Of a stretch of 64,000 nt of DNA, positions 26,801 to 39,735 are shown piece after piece (position 1 is the first letter of the stretch; each line of letters opens with the position of its first letter). A model generated the notes under the pieces. The model saw only the letters and a program-made list of their open reading frames with translations. It had not been told where the DNA came from and made no database searches. This DNA is from Tubulanus polymorphus (Eukaryota > Nemertea > Palaeonemertea > Tubulaniformes > Tubulanidae). The stretch is taken from positions 3,088,485 through 3,152,484 of the forward strand of contig NC_134027.1 in assembly GCF_964204645.1 (NCBI RefSeq). The letters run 5' to 3'. The translations under genes and the position numbers were made by a program.

Positions 26801-29800
26801 GTTTTGCCCGAAGCAAATCGTTAGCATGATCGTTATCTTCACGCGGTTTTAAACATCTGATTTATTACGCGTGCCAAGGCGTGCCAACCTGTCGTCCATT
26901 TGTCTCAATTCAGTTATAACAAATGACCACTGGATTTGGACTTTCGATAAAAACTGAAACTCGATCATAAAATGAATTCATTTATTTAAACCAACCGGCG
27001 AATTATTCTCCAAGTACCAGCGAGAAATTGTCGCCATTGTTTCATACGGTTTGGTTTGATTATTTTTACTGGGCAAACTAATAACTATCCCGTTTAGTTA
27101 AAGAATCAAACTTGAAATGGGATGAAATGGATTAAGTCGCTTTTAGCGCGCGAATGTCTGATATCTGTTTATCGCGTGTCGAATGTCGTAAAGTTTGTCG
27201 CCGACAATCAGTTGTATGGGTTAAGCACGATAGGAAGGAAGTCGTAGTTTGTTGTTGTACACTATGCCGCAACGGTAGATACATTAATAAATTTCACCGG
27301 GGCCGGAGACTTCGGGGGAGCTACAGATCGAAAAGAGACATGAATTAATAGGTTCATCACGCATCTACGTGGAAATCACCTGCCTTGTCCGGTGCGAGGC
27401 AGATGCTATTGATAATTGCCTTCAGTGTGTCTCCCCCATCAAATTGATACACATAAAATGTACCCGGGATGATGGTCGAAGTATTCTTAATGGACAGAAT
27501 CCAATTTACAACATATCGATTATAATATAACATACATTGTTTTTATCAAGAAATTACGATTCTCATCCGCTAACGTCATGCAATCTCGTGTGTCAAATTT
27601 CTCAGAAACCCGCACAAGTATACATATGTATACATGGATGTGGCAAAGCGAGACATTTTATTTCTTTAGAATTTTTTATTATTATGGAAAATTGGAGACC
27701 TAGCAATATACAATTGAAATCGATAGATATGCGCGGTTCGGTGAGTGACGTGGAATATTCTTGAGCGAATAATCTACCAAATCTTAACTCGTTCTTCCTC
27801 GAATAGCCGGAAAACCCACTAAACTGAATCGTAAATTTCTCGTTAGGAAAACATTTCTCTAGTACATATCTTAACCTGCTGGTGAGGTTACTGTGGCCCT
27901 ACCGACGTCCAATTTTCATTGCACAACTTGTCGATTTTGTTGAAATTTCATTTATTTATAAAGGCCACTGATAATTTCCGATTAAACCAATGCCCAAAGC
28001 GGCCGAAAGAAATTTGATATTAAGCGCACTGACCCACCGATTACTATTACAGCATAGCGGACAGTCTGGAACGGTCACACCCGGTAGAGCTGAACATTTT
28101 AGTGATCATTTCCATAGAAAAGTACATAGTAACAACACTAAATTACGATCTATGAAATAAGATATTATTACATCCGAATTTTTGGATTCATAGCATCCTA
28201 TTTTGTTTTAAGTTTCGCAGATTCTTTTAAACGAAATATTTGATTCGAAATTGATGTAAAATGAGAGCTGAAAACCGCAAAAACTGCGGTCTTTTTTCGA
28301 TTGTCATTGATTTCGATTTTATTGTGGTATTTGGATCTTTTGGCTTAATGCCTCGCTTAATTATACTGATGTGCAAAAACCGTGTTTGAGAACGAGGAAT
28401 CAAGCTGTATAGGAGGCTCTTATTGAAAGAACATTTCTAATGAAGAATGAATTACATTGACGAACAAAGTGCGAACACCTTGTTCACTGCATTATCAACT
28501 ATAATAACGAAGCGCTGATGAAGTAGACGGGTAGATTTTTCGACCACCTGCCTTTATAGGATGCACAAATGAGCTCTTATAATGTATCGACAATATGGGC
28601 GTAATGCCGGTCATTAACGCGTTTAGGAATCTTACTGATGAGCCACGTAAATGATTGGCTTTGTGCGCTGATGATCGGCAAACTGATCGGGGTATTTGCA
28701 CATCATGAGAACAGGAATTAATTAACTCGTCTACAGGATGCGTTTTCACGAAATTGTCGATCATCGGTTGAGACAATGAAAGATGATGAATTTTTTATGA
28801 CTCAATTATTCTTTCGTTTATGACGAAATTCTTATTTCGCCTCCCGGAATCATATCGGATCCTCGAAACAACAATTTTTGATATCCAGCATCTGACAATC
28901 CCTCGAGCTGGATGGATGTTGAATATATTTGATTAACACGATTCACGCATGAACCATCCCATGAAATGGTGTAAATGGTTTGTTAATTCATATGTGTAAA
29001 TCGCAGGTGCGCGTAGAACTTCCGTTGAAAAGTTGAAAGAGGTACACCTTTCCCGTGATTATACGAGAATTGAGGGAAAATATATCTCAGACTAATAACA
29101 TAAAATCCCACTATTTACAGATTAAAAGAATTTAAAAACCAGAATTTATTTATTCAATCAAAAATATATAAAAGACACTTTTATAAATAAATTCTGGTTT
29201 TTAAATTCTTTTAATCTGTAAATAGTGGGATTATTTAAAAACCAGAATTTATTTATTCAATCAAAAATATATAAAAGACACTTTTATAAATAAATTCAGG
29301 TTTTTAAATTCTTTTAATCTGTAAATAGTGGGATTTTATCTTATTATCCGTTCACCACGTTTGAGTGTGGTTATCGTTCTATATCTCAGACTGTTTCAGA
29401 CATCAACAACTATTATGTCTAAGATAATAATATTTCTTGATGTCTGAAATATTCGTTAATTGAAAATGTTTGATTAATCACCTCATTATTTTTGACACGG
29501 TGATTAGATGGGTTAAGCGCGTCGCCGGTCAGGGAATTTTCTACAAATCAATTAATGTTTATAACTAGACCATGTTTTGACAACAGTCATCAACAGAGAC
29601 ATTGTATTCTATTGACACGACTTCATTTACAATTACGCATTACATTCTTAAAGAATGAGTCTGAGAGCATTGTTCTTTGAATTATGCGGCGTAGAGAAAG
29701 TAGAAAAATAGAAACACTCTGGAGAGGTTTGAAGAGTCAAATACCGCACGCTGTGGTAATATCGGTAGACGCTGACGAACCCCACGGGACCTGCCATCCG

Positions 29801-32800
29801 CCATTGTCGTCGACTTCCGAGGGTGTCGACACAACCAATCATACGTTTTATAACAAAAGGATACTAACTAAGTGGGCGGGAAAACATGTTGAACGCACGT
29901 GCAACACAGCTGAAAATAATTCAATATTTTGGAATTCCCGACACCTTGGGCCATTCAAATAGCCGCTATGGTAATTAATGTACAGAGGTAAATCGTAATG
30001 AATCAAACCTGACTAATCAACCGGGTATTAAATACAAGGCGATTCCAATCAAATCTTCATTAAATCGTCAACATCCTTACGGGACGAAACTATCGACTGG
30101 ACCCGCAGATTTTTGGCATCTTTGGAATATAAACATCGCGTTACAGAATTAAACACGTTTGTACGACTGTGTTGATTTACGAGCGTCTGAAGATATAAAA
30201 CTGCATTTGAAACTGGGACACGAAACGGACATTTTTATTTACTTCATCGCCTGCGCATATACACACGACGTACAGAGGCGGTTGCTGGGTTTATATAATA
30301 ATTAATAATGTGTCGATATTTTTGTAATGATACAGATCCAAATCTGTGGACACCGGATCACGTCAGGCAGTGGTTGGAATGGGCGAAGAAAGAATTTACT
30401 CTGACGGATTTTGATACGCGAAGATTTCAGCATCTCGACGGACGGGATTTGTGTCGACTCGGTCGAGACGATTTCAACCGACTGACTGGTCCGTACAACG
30501 GAGAGATTCTCATAGCTCATTTGGACGTCCTACGAAAATGTAAGTTAACCAAGAAATTTATTTTCAAAAAAAAAGTTCAAAAATAAGCTCCGTTTCCATT
30601 TGGTTTTTTTTTTCAAGAGCGACCCGAATTTGAAATAGTTCTATAAGATCGATACTAATTTCACTTAATTCATTATCACGTATACGGAAGGATTTCTGTA
30701 GAATGGGAAACTGTGAAAGAATTTTTGATATTTTTTTATGCACAAGCAAATCATGTTGGCCATTAATTTCACTTATATACTTTACCATAAACAGTTGATA
30801 TTTATTTGGTTCAATATTGAAAATGTCAATTACATTTAAAGGGCAACACGCTCCCATAGTAAGAGGTGGGTTTTTTATGAAGTGGCTATAACTGAAAAGG
30901 ACATAATTCTTAAGTTGTCATGGTTTTGATTGTGATACCAATCTACGGTTCTTTGAATTCAGTATACTATTTGAACCTTAGGGTTGGCAAAATATATACA
31001 AGTATAAATCTGCTGATACATGCTGCGTATAAATGTATCTTACAGCTTCTTCGATGTCAGCTTGCTCGAATACGGCGACTGACTGCCACGAATCAGCCAC
31101 CGCTCCCAGAACGACTGGTCGTAAACTAGCTGCAGATATGTCGCACCTTTCTCCCTGTTCATACGCCAGTATGCCGGAACCCGTCCGAGATACATTGAAA
31201 TCCGGTAAGTTCAACAGCGGATCTAGGAATTTATAAATGCCAGGTGGACCTGAAGATTCGAGGGCTACAAGCGAAACATTGGTGGGGGTTCTAGTGGTTC
31301 TTCCCTCAGAAATTTTAAGAAAAAGGGGGCTTTCTTTGAATTATCTTAGGTCTTTTTCAAATTTTCTTTAAAAAAAACAGAATATCAGATTATTTGAAGG
31401 GCACATTCGAATTATGAAGGGGGTGGACCAGTCCACCTGGTCTATCCCCCCCCTAAATCCACCCTTGAAGCTTGCTAATTACAATAATTTGCTATCGACC
31501 ATCAACTTGTGATTTGATATCTTGTTGATCTTTTTTCAATTTGTGCTCATGGATTTCATCAAAAACACATAGTATTTTTTATTTCATCACTCATAACGGA
31601 TCTAAAAATCTCTTATCTGATGGCTTGTTGATTGTCGGCGCGGGACTCACAAAGTTCAGCATAGTTTCAGTTTAGCTTCAAGATTTTACGGCCAGATGTC
31701 GCATCGATCTACGAGCAAAATTGCTCGTAGCATCGATCAAGAGGATTTTATATTCATTTCGACTCAATGACTAATTATTTGAGGCTTAAACCACGCTATT
31801 GGCCTTCGCAAAGTAAATGGATTAGGAAACGCACTTATTGGCGATTCTCCTTATCGCAAGAATAGTGCAAATTAGCAATTCTTCAGACTCCATATGAGTG
31901 GTCCCCGGAAAAATCATTTGGTATTGCTTTGAACATTAACATCTACCAGAAGTATGGTCTCCAAACAAGGAAATAACTTATAACAGAGGTACCACGACCC
32001 TGGGGTCAGTCTTATAGACCGGTATTAACTATAACCTGGGGCTAACTCAATTCATTTCCATCGGGTTTAAGTTGATACCAGTCTATAAAACCGTTAGGCC
32101 TCAGTTTTATATTCGCCTCAGATACACAGTAAGTGAACCGCACTTTTTCTTAGCTATTTGTATAGTGTTGGTCCACAACAAAACCACAAAATAGTCATCT
32201 GGCTCTTTCGTTAAAAATCTACAATCAAACACAAAATGACATACATGTATATGTAAAAATGATATGCTGCATTTTAAGTCCGGTAATTTGAGAGACAATG
32301 TCTCAACTCGTTATCTGTTCTGATTTCACGAATCTGAAAATTTTTTGCCGTTAACCGACCTAATCTCCTCATGCCAAAAAAATGTGTTCATGTCCTTTCC
32401 AATCACAATAGATCAACCTCTAATCCCACTTAATCAGCTGCAATTATTTGATTTTTGCTCTTCCATTTAGTCGGTGGCTTTTTTCGATAATCATTCTCTT
32501 TGGATGTGTCATTAACACACGGCCTGCGGCCCTCATAAATCTTGGCGCGACGCGAGACTTCCTCGGCCGTGTAAATGTCTTCCTGCTCGGCCCGGAACAT
32601 TTCCTGAGCGATTGCGATACGGATGCGCTCTTTAGCGGCTCAACGGAAAAGCTTTTCAATTTGCTCGTGTCTATAAACTCATTGACAATAATCATATTAG
32701 TCTGTCACTGCGCTTATCGGTTGCGCTCAGATTCATTTCGGCAAATCATCATGTTTAGAAAGTGCAGCTTTCACTTGACGATAAACCCAACTCCATTTCC

Positions 32801-35800
32801 AGCGGCGTCAGTCATGTGTGTAATGCCGTTAGGCGGACGCAAATCAGCGTCAAAAAACTCATGGCAGAACGAGCAAATTTAACCAGCATAAAAGGTGCTC
32901 ACGGAACCTTTGTTTTGTCAATATTGACATAAAATCAGTGGATGTAACTGCACAAGGCCTGACTTACGGTTGACAGGACACCATGTAAACGTCATTAGGG
33001 CACGTTTATAGCTAGTGCGAGAGATCGGTCGACAATCAGAACTGGTTCATCATCATCAGGAGTCGATTGTGACAAACGACATGCAGGAAACCACCAGGAT
33101 GTACCTGGGCCGTTTGGCCGATATGCACTGCCTGAAACAGGCTGAGTATCTACGCACATCGTGTTTGGCGGCCGGTTTCCAATTTCATGGTACGAACCAA
33201 ATAAAAAACTTTTTAAGATAAAGTTTTTAAAAGCGCGCTTTTTATACGTTCTATTTGTGCGCGGCTTGATTGGTATTGTAATCTGAAGTTTACACTAAGG
33301 ATGCGATGCGGAGATATTGATAGAATATTATATATATTTTATTGAGAATTAGTTTGTAGTTATTACAAAGTTACGAAGTGTGTTTTTGTTGTTACAGATC
33401 CTCTTCACGCTAAAGCCGTATGGTCACCTCCACCTACTCATCAGAGTCAAGGTAAGCAGATTTTATACTGATTTATTATCAATGACTAATGCAGGGCAAC
33501 TGCAATTTTCTTTTTTGTTCAATCATTCAGAAATATTGCGAACTATTCATACATGGAATATAAGAAAGCCTCTTTGATTATTCAATTTTCTAAAGCTTTA
33601 TTGACTTACATTGAAAGGAATTTATTTACAGTCAACGTAGATAGGATATATCTTTATATTTCTAAAAACGTGTAATGCTATAGTTAAATTCCAATAAAAT
33701 CGTAAACTTATTACAAATGATGATTTTGAATATAAGATTTAAAAGAAATTATTACCGAGTTGAAATACTAACCAAAATGAACAGCAAAGCGTGTCGTTTA
33801 GTTCATTATACAATTCCATAAACTGAATGGAAATCAAAAAAATATTTTAGTTAATGGATACAATTGGACATATTTCGTCCGAGTGCTAGTTGAGATAAAT
33901 TTCCAATCCATCATAGTCAAAAAATCTGAATGTGTCATTTAATGTTTATTCACGCAATGTACGCGGCGGCTCTTCCATAAACTGCTAAATGGCACCGTTA
34001 TGTTTATATAATATTCGTAATGTGCATCGGGACTGACGTTTTGGTATTTCAATCCTTTTGGTTCATTAGCATCAATTAGAGAGAATTCTGAGCGGTGTTT
34101 GCATTGAGTAAACCTCGTTATTACCGCAATTGTGCTTCGTATGAGGGAAATGTTTGTTCTTTTGAAATACGTAAAAATATCTTTGAAACATCAATGATCG
34201 AAATAGGAAATACCATGCTATATCGGTCTACTTTGCGAGAGTTTTCAGTCGTAGAACTTAAAGATTATAGATATCCTTGTTAAAAAATTCGAAAGCCATA
34301 GATAAGAAAATATGTCATGAAAATAAAATCAATTGCAAATAAGACTATGTTAACACAATACAATAATTTGGATAATGATGCCGTGCTATGTTTGAAAAAT
34401 TTTTCAAAATCTTGTTATCATATATCCGTATATTTCTGGTTGTTCCCTGCTGCGTTTCTAATATGGGCTAGGGTGGTTCAAGACGATTGAAGACTTATTA
34501 AAGGGCGTTGTTTGCACGGGAATCATCGCGACTACCAAGGGACGAGTACTGCGCGATCTGAACTAACTAGTACTATTATCACTGCTGTGCACTACTGCCA
34601 CAGTGCAGCCAACTGGAAAATTAACAACCACGAACACAATACACATCAGACTCTGCAGCCAGGCTGAAACGGTTTTCCGGCGTGTTAAATTTGTCGTAAA
34701 ATTCCACCCAGATTTCAAATATGAATCCGTCGAATCGTTGATAAAATTTCCGGATATGGAAGTTTATGCGGTTCATCGTAATCAGCTGCGCACAGGAAAA
34801 CGAATATTACGCTCAACTTGATGCGTGTTTTCTAACAACCACCGTCGTCTACAAGAATAAATTCTCTTTCAGACATAAATACTTTTTGAAAAGCTCACGT
34901 ACATAGGAAGATTCCATTGAATCTAATCAGTTTCCTGCATTTATTTTTGGTTTATTCAAGGTTACTTTCACAGCTGCGTTCAACAAAACAGAGATGTGCA
35001 CCCCCACTGGCGGACACAAGGTAAGGGTATTTTCGTGAAATTCATAATTTCTAACGACAATCTCTTATAACGAAAAACTTGGAATCGGTTCAGCGCGAAA
35101 AAATTGTTTTGATAAGCCAAAAGATGATGCGCGGTATACACTTAACCAGTGACTGGAATAACGGCGCGCTAACAACTGGAAATCAGAGGATGAAATAAAT
35201 TTACCGGTCTGTCATTGGCATTTACCCTGATATGTGATTCGATTTAGCGACTTATTCATAACTGACGATAAACACAATTAACTGTAGAGAATACGGAATA
35301 ACCGTCTAAACGGTAGTTCGATCACCAATCACTTCTCTTTGATAGTCTGACATCCTTGGCATGGGTAAGATTACATCGTGAAAGATATCTTATCGATTCG
35401 TCATTAAAGTTCCTTGTGAGGTTTAGCAATTCAAAACTATCAACAGGAAAAAAAAACATTTTATTCATCGATGTGGTTTTAAATAGTCAGACTCGATCAA
35501 GAAAATTATTGATTACTTCCCAAACTTGTCACCGGAACTGACGTAGTAGATGGTGATCGGCAGTGTTTACGCGCAATAGTTGTTCAACCCATAAAATGAG
35601 TGAGTGAGCGAAAATCGGAAATACAAATGGGAAATTCATGGCGCTTGGCCTGTTATGTGAAACTTCCTTCCTCGTTTGTGGGGGGCAATTTACCGGGCAG
35701 ATTACAACCCCTGAATTGACAGGTCCCGAGAGAAATCAACAACCGACTTGGCTTGCATAGCGTATGCTAGCGACGGTAGCGACGACCTAACGTCGTTAAG

Positions 35801-37764
35801 CAGTATGGGGAAATCACTTTATCAGGCTGTGTATATTCAATAAAATTGGGCAGAGCCGCGTAAAATCGGTTCGTGAATTGAAAAGTAATGGCGCCAAATC
35901 GCGGAATCGGCGCAGAATCCGAGGAAATACACCGGTAACCTCGTCATGCTAATGTTGCCGTGTTTGAAAAGATCAAGGAACTACCGACTTCCACGATGAC
36001 GATTGTCGAAGATTGTGGAATTGAGTTTTCAGATAACTTCGTCTCCTCTTGATTTCTGCCACTGGTTTTTATTCCAAATTAGCGGTCGTTTCACAAGTTT
36101 CTACCGACTCTTTCATCAACATAATAGAGACCTTTAGGGGATTCATACACAATCGACTGAAAGCTCAGATCGTCGTCACACCCCGGAGAATGACACATCA
36201 TTTCGATTGATATCAATCCAGAATTGATAACATCGTTTTTAATTTCCTTCTCTTTTCGCGCGTGTTTGAACCAAAAATCTAAACGATAATTCGATTACGT
36301 CCGGTATATTTGCAATCTGTTTTTAAATTCATTTAACTTCACGAAAGTTTTTTTTTATTCAATCGATTGTTTCGAAGAATTTAAGCCAATACGCGCGGTG
36401 GTCAACGAATTACCGTCAGACAACAAGCCCGTCTGTCTCCGGAGATTTCGTTGATGGAATTTGTACCTTCATAAAACGTTCAGCTTCATCGTCGCGAATC
36501 GGCGAGCAAATTACTGAGTAAATACCACTCACAACGACGTAAATTACATTATTCTTGTAGAGAATTAAAACGACAGATACCGAGCTTCAAACATGGGTTA
36601 AATTGGATGATTATCGGATCGTTTAACCGGGCAAATGGTTTTTGACGTTAGCTATCAGGCCCGGAATAGAGTGAAACTTGTAATCAAGTTGCAGTCGTGA
36701 TTTGATAACTGATACACGTGCCTCTGATTGGGGGGTGTCTTTCATGTCGTTAAGTGGCTGAGACAACAGCGTAATCAAATACTTTGGAAATTATTCCGGA
36801 TAATCTCGACGTTTCGACCTTCGCGTTTTTCGGAAGTTCAAACAGACCGGCGACGCGTTCGATTTTTCACTGATAATCAAATCACGCGATAAGAATAGGA
36901 AATGGCGCCCAGGAACCGGATAATCAGATGATATGCGTAGAATTAGAAATGATGCGTCGGGATCGAAACGAGTTGATAATCGCATTATGAATCTCGAGAT
37001 GACGATAGTAAACATTGTTCGCTACCGATACGCATCTAATATCCCGCTTCATTTTCTATTTACAGATCCATATCAACTGTTCGGACCAATATCGAGTCGT
37101 CTGTCAAATTCAGGTAAATTATTCTTCGAAAATCAAAACGATACACGGAACAATTTATTCATCACTTTTTTTTTCATTTTGCACAGAAATTTTGTGTGTA
37201 CTATCTATATTATATCAACTTATATCATCCTTTACAGGGAGCGGTCAAATTCAGCTGTGGCAATTTCTCCTGGAACTTCTCAGCGACAGTAGTAATGCTA
37301 GTTGTATCACGTGGGAAGGTACGAATGGAGAATTCAAACTGGTCGACCCGGATGAGACGGCGCGACGATGGGGCGAGAGAAAAAGTAAACCGAACATGAA
37401 CTACGACAAACTGAGTCGAGCACTTCGGTATTATTACGACAAAAACATAATGACAAAGGTGCACGGAAAACGCTACGCTTATAAATTTGACTTTGCCGGT
37501 CTCGCTCAAGCCCTCCAGCCGTCTGCTACCGATCCGATTTCGTATAAGTATCAACAAGATTTGTTCATGACCGGATATCCCTACAACCAGGGAATCAACT
37601 TTATGAGTGCCCATTCTTCGATGCAGTCGACGCGATCGGATTTTTTCGCGACGCCGAATCCTTCGTGGTCAAATACGGGTGCTAACATTTATCCGAACTT
37701 ATCTAATCATAGTATGCTTCACCAGCCGCGTTTATCATCTCACATCAGTCCGTATTACGCGTAA
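23843..37764 (+). CDS. ERG: ERG/FLI1-class ETS transcription factor
   Basis: Sequence-specific nuclear transcription factor; ERG/FLI1 genes act in vascular, blood and mesoderm development. Seven coding exons keep frame to give 581 residues: 23843-23863 (MAENNGQ), 25691-26423, 30336-30539, 31046-31204, 33398-33451, 37066-37113 and 37238-37764. The second exon encodes a long Asn/Gln/Ser-rich region unlike vertebrates, ending in RVIVPA, the conserved lead into the Pointed domain. The PNT domain reads [33 protein letters not shown] precedes [18 protein letters not shown], the start of the ETS domain, whose recognition helix [16 protein letters not shown] is intact. The C-terminus (SSHISPYYA) matches the ERG/FLI1 tail (SHLGSYY). 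ERG and FLI1 cannot be separated, as they are vertebrate duplicates of one gene. ATG 23843 is a likely first exon; an alternative lies at 25326. Poly(A) signal at 38684. Confidence 0.9.
23864..25690 (+). other. Intron 1 of the ETS gene (possible second promoter)
   Basis: This 1.8-kb intron is AT-rich and mostly without recognisable content. Near its 3' end, AAATG|GTGAGT at 25326-25328 offers an alternative first exon whose ATG would join in frame to exon 2 at 25691. No transposon or RNA gene was recognised. Confidence 0.45.
26424..30335 (+). other. Large intron of the ETS gene before the Pointed-domain exon
   Basis: This 3.9-kb intron contains a nested palindromic insertion (29081-29392) and a short inverted repeat (29394-29449, arms TTTCAGACATCAA). 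The stretch 26680-28800 has interspersed GC-richer patches that could be enhancers, but I can name no site. No coding exon was supported. Confidence 0.45.
29094..29379. mobile_element. Nested palindromic insertion between 13-bp direct repeats
   Basis: TATATCTCAGACT occurs at 29081-29093 and again at 29380-29392. Between them, 29100-29339 is built from a hairpin unit: ATAAAATCCCACTATTTACAG opens it, and the inverse closes it. The internal block (ATTTAAAAACCAGAATTTATT to its inverse) occurs twice, the second copy lacking the outer left arm, so one unit seems partly duplicated. No coding capacity. The 13-bp repeats look like a target duplication. Confidence 0.7.
31701..31738. mobile_element. Palindrome between 9-bp direct repeats (transposon footprint or minimal element)
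   Basis: GCATCGATC at 31701-31709 and at 31730-31738 bracket the 20-bp TACGAGCAAAATTGCTCGTA. The 20-mer is two inverted TACGAGCAA ends around AA. This is what remains if a transposon with such ends and a 9-bp duplication loses its interior. Confidence 0.55.
31998..32104. repeat. Imperfect inverted repeat (MITE-like)
   Basis: CCTGGGGTCAGTCTTATAGA near the left end pairs imperfectly with TCTATAAAACCGTTAGGCCTCAG at the right end, giving arms of roughly 30 bp. No clear target duplication or coding content was found, so the class is open. Confidence 0.4.
33452..37065 (+). other. Large intron of the ETS gene before the linker/ETS exons
   Basis: This 3.6-kb intron is AT-rich and shows no recognisable transposon or RNA gene. 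A 47-bp segment (34974-35020) has good splice borders but the wrong phase. Patches at 34440-34830 and 35650-36720 are richer in GC and CG and could be regulatory, with no specific site named. Confidence 0.4.
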
Positions 37765-37874
37765 GATATCTGTGCTATGAATGTATGTACGCTTATTTCG
37801 ACAGTAAAAGTGTAACGATTCCCGCCGACAAAAAAAAACAATACATTGTATTTACTGTTAGTTTGATTTATTGG

Positions 37875-37904
37875 ATGATTATGATGATGATCATGATGAT
37901 GATC

Positions 37905-37948
<44 letters not shown>
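37875..37948. repeat. TGATGA trinucleotide microsatellite in ETS 3' UTR
   Basis: GATGAT units, with two interruptions by GATCAT, run for about 74 bp just after the ETS stop codon. Opposite-strand translation gives a poly-His shadow that is not a gene. Confidence 0.85.
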
Positions 37949-37950
<2 letters not shown>

Positions 37951-38683
37951 ATATGAATGTTTTGTGAGGTTACTACGCACGGACAACGTCGTTTAGCTGT
38001 CAATTGTGACTCCCAGTCCACATTGCCGAACTTCGGTTATCGGAGTCAGTCGACTATTTGTGAAATAAGTAAAACCGAATGTCAGTAAGTCGTAACGAGT
38101 CCGGAAATCGCCGATATTCCTACTGAGCACGGTCGCTGTAGATCGGGCCTGTATCAATGATCGCCGATACTGTGATAAGCATAAGACCGAGTGTTTTTTA
38201 GCTTCGACCACTAGTCGACTAACTACGAAATGCGGAGTTCGCCTTTAACGGGCAATTCGACAGCACGCTGTGGTGTTATGCATCCTTCACATTCCTAAGC
38301 TATTTTTGTTGTGTACATAAAATGAAATATATGAATATATATATTTATTGTTTTCAACTTTTGTTTAAAAGTCGACCTGATGCAGTTTCATGCAACGGAA
38401 TATCTGCAAAATTAAAAAATAATGAATAATATAAGTTATGTATTCTGCGCTAAATTGTATAACATCCAACATTGCTCCGCCTAATAATCCCTCGTAACGT
38501 TTCTTGTATACTTGATTGAATTTCATGCTGTATTCATTTAAAAAAATGAAAAGAGAAAAATATAATCAAAATAACAATATTTTAATGTTATAGATATATG
38601 AGATGACCTTGGTGACGATGGTGTCGTAATGTCCATTAGTATATAGATATATATCATTTTGACATTGGACAGAACGCTGTGAA

Positions 38684-38689
38684 AATAAA
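38684..38689 (+). terminator. Poly(A) signal of the ERG/FLI1 gene
   Basis: AATAAA about 920 bp after the stop codon, followed by a GT-rich TATGTTGTCC stretch typical of a downstream element. Confidence 0.5.
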
Positions 38690-39735
38690 GTATGTTGTCC
38701 TACATTTGCAAACTCATCTTCTTTCGATCTTTAAAGTGTACGAGAAATTCAGAAGAACGCCCAATTTGAACTATTTATTTTTCGACCGAAGACGACAATG
38801 GCGACTTTTTCAATCAAAAAAGGACTGATGCTGTACATTCCAATAGTTGACCGAAAACCTTTCTTTCTTGCCTAGAAGAATTATTCTTGTTATCATGATG
38901 ATGAACATCCCAAAAAGCGTCATATAAACCGCTATAAGGTATATTTTTTGCTTATTAGTATCTCTTCAGAGCAAGAAATCGACATTCCCTTCCTGAGTGA
39001 ATGAATTCAATCTTAAGATATACCTTGACCATTAGAGGTATACTGAGAATTCATTTGAAATTGCTGAAACCATTTGTTGACAGAGAAACCCTCGTGGCGA
39101 CGACATAATTCATACCTGGCCTGTATTTGAATAATTCTCAATTGAATCCTTTTTAGTTTGTGAATGGAAACATACATGAATTTCTATGATGCAACACAAA
39201 AAGATTTGAAGATGATAAAGTATCCAGAAATCACACATGATTTTCCCATGCAGATATACCTTTTAGTAAGGTACAATTACTGTATTATTTACTTTATTCC
39301 CGATAAACTCAGGTCAATTATATATGACAATAGTGTAATACATTAACAAGGAAAATAAGAAATATCAGATATTTGTAGTGTCATATTTATATATGTATAC
39401 AAATGATTAACCATCGTTAATTAGTATCGTTTCGGTCGCATTCGTTCTCATGTGACCAATTATTATCTATGAAACGCGTGTTTGATTCATTCAATCGGTC
39501 AATCATAGATTTGAGATTTAGAAATACACGAGAACAAATCGTATCTGGTAATCTGGTAATAATAATAGTATCAACGATCGCTTTAATGGATGTTATTCGA
39601 ATATCCAATTACGCTATAATTTACGACAAATTAAAAGAACTCCACCCTTTTGACCAGAAATATGTGATTTGATTAGAATTGTTTATCACATTTATTGGAC
39701 TGACTTCTCGGCGACGAGACAGGTGCTTCGCGAAC

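Larger units (their letters stand above)
31205..33397 (+). other. ETS gene intron with repeats and a GC-rich coding-like island
   Basis: This 2.2-kb intron holds a 38-bp palindrome between 9-bp direct repeats (31701-31738), an imperfect inverted repeat (31998-32104), and GC-rich patches at about 32500-32880 and 33060-33190 that are open in several frames and look protein-like. None of these patches fits the phase needed for an ETS cassette exon, so I do not assign them as exons. Confidence 0.5.
37765..39735. other. ETS gene 3' UTR and spacer before the receptor gene
   Basis: The proximal part is the ETS 3' untranslated region with a TGATGA microsatellite (37875-37948) and a poly(A) signal at 38684-38689. 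From about 38700 to 39735 the sequence is AT-rich spacer and the probable promoter of the receptor gene, with no supported coding exon. Confidence 0.5.

Noticed and set aside
33060..33189. Possible 130-bp cassette exon of the ETS gene
   Set aside because: The length is not a multiple of three and the phase that follows the preceding exon meets a stop codon.
34974..35020. Possible 47-bp cassette exon of the ETS gene (ctttcacag|CTGCG ... CACAAG|gtaagg)
   Set aside because: Splice borders look good, but including it breaks the phase needed to join the 33398-33451 and 37066-37113 exons, which already read through in frame.
37755..38021. Minus-strand reading frame with a long poly-His run
   Set aside because: It is the complement of the TGATGA microsatellite in the ETS 3' UTR, with no recognisable domain or splice context.
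39469..39672. Alternative upstream exon for the receptor with a hydrophobic stretch
   Set aside because: No usable donor follows it, whereas the 39736-39793 exon has a good donor, the right phase and a classic signal peptide.
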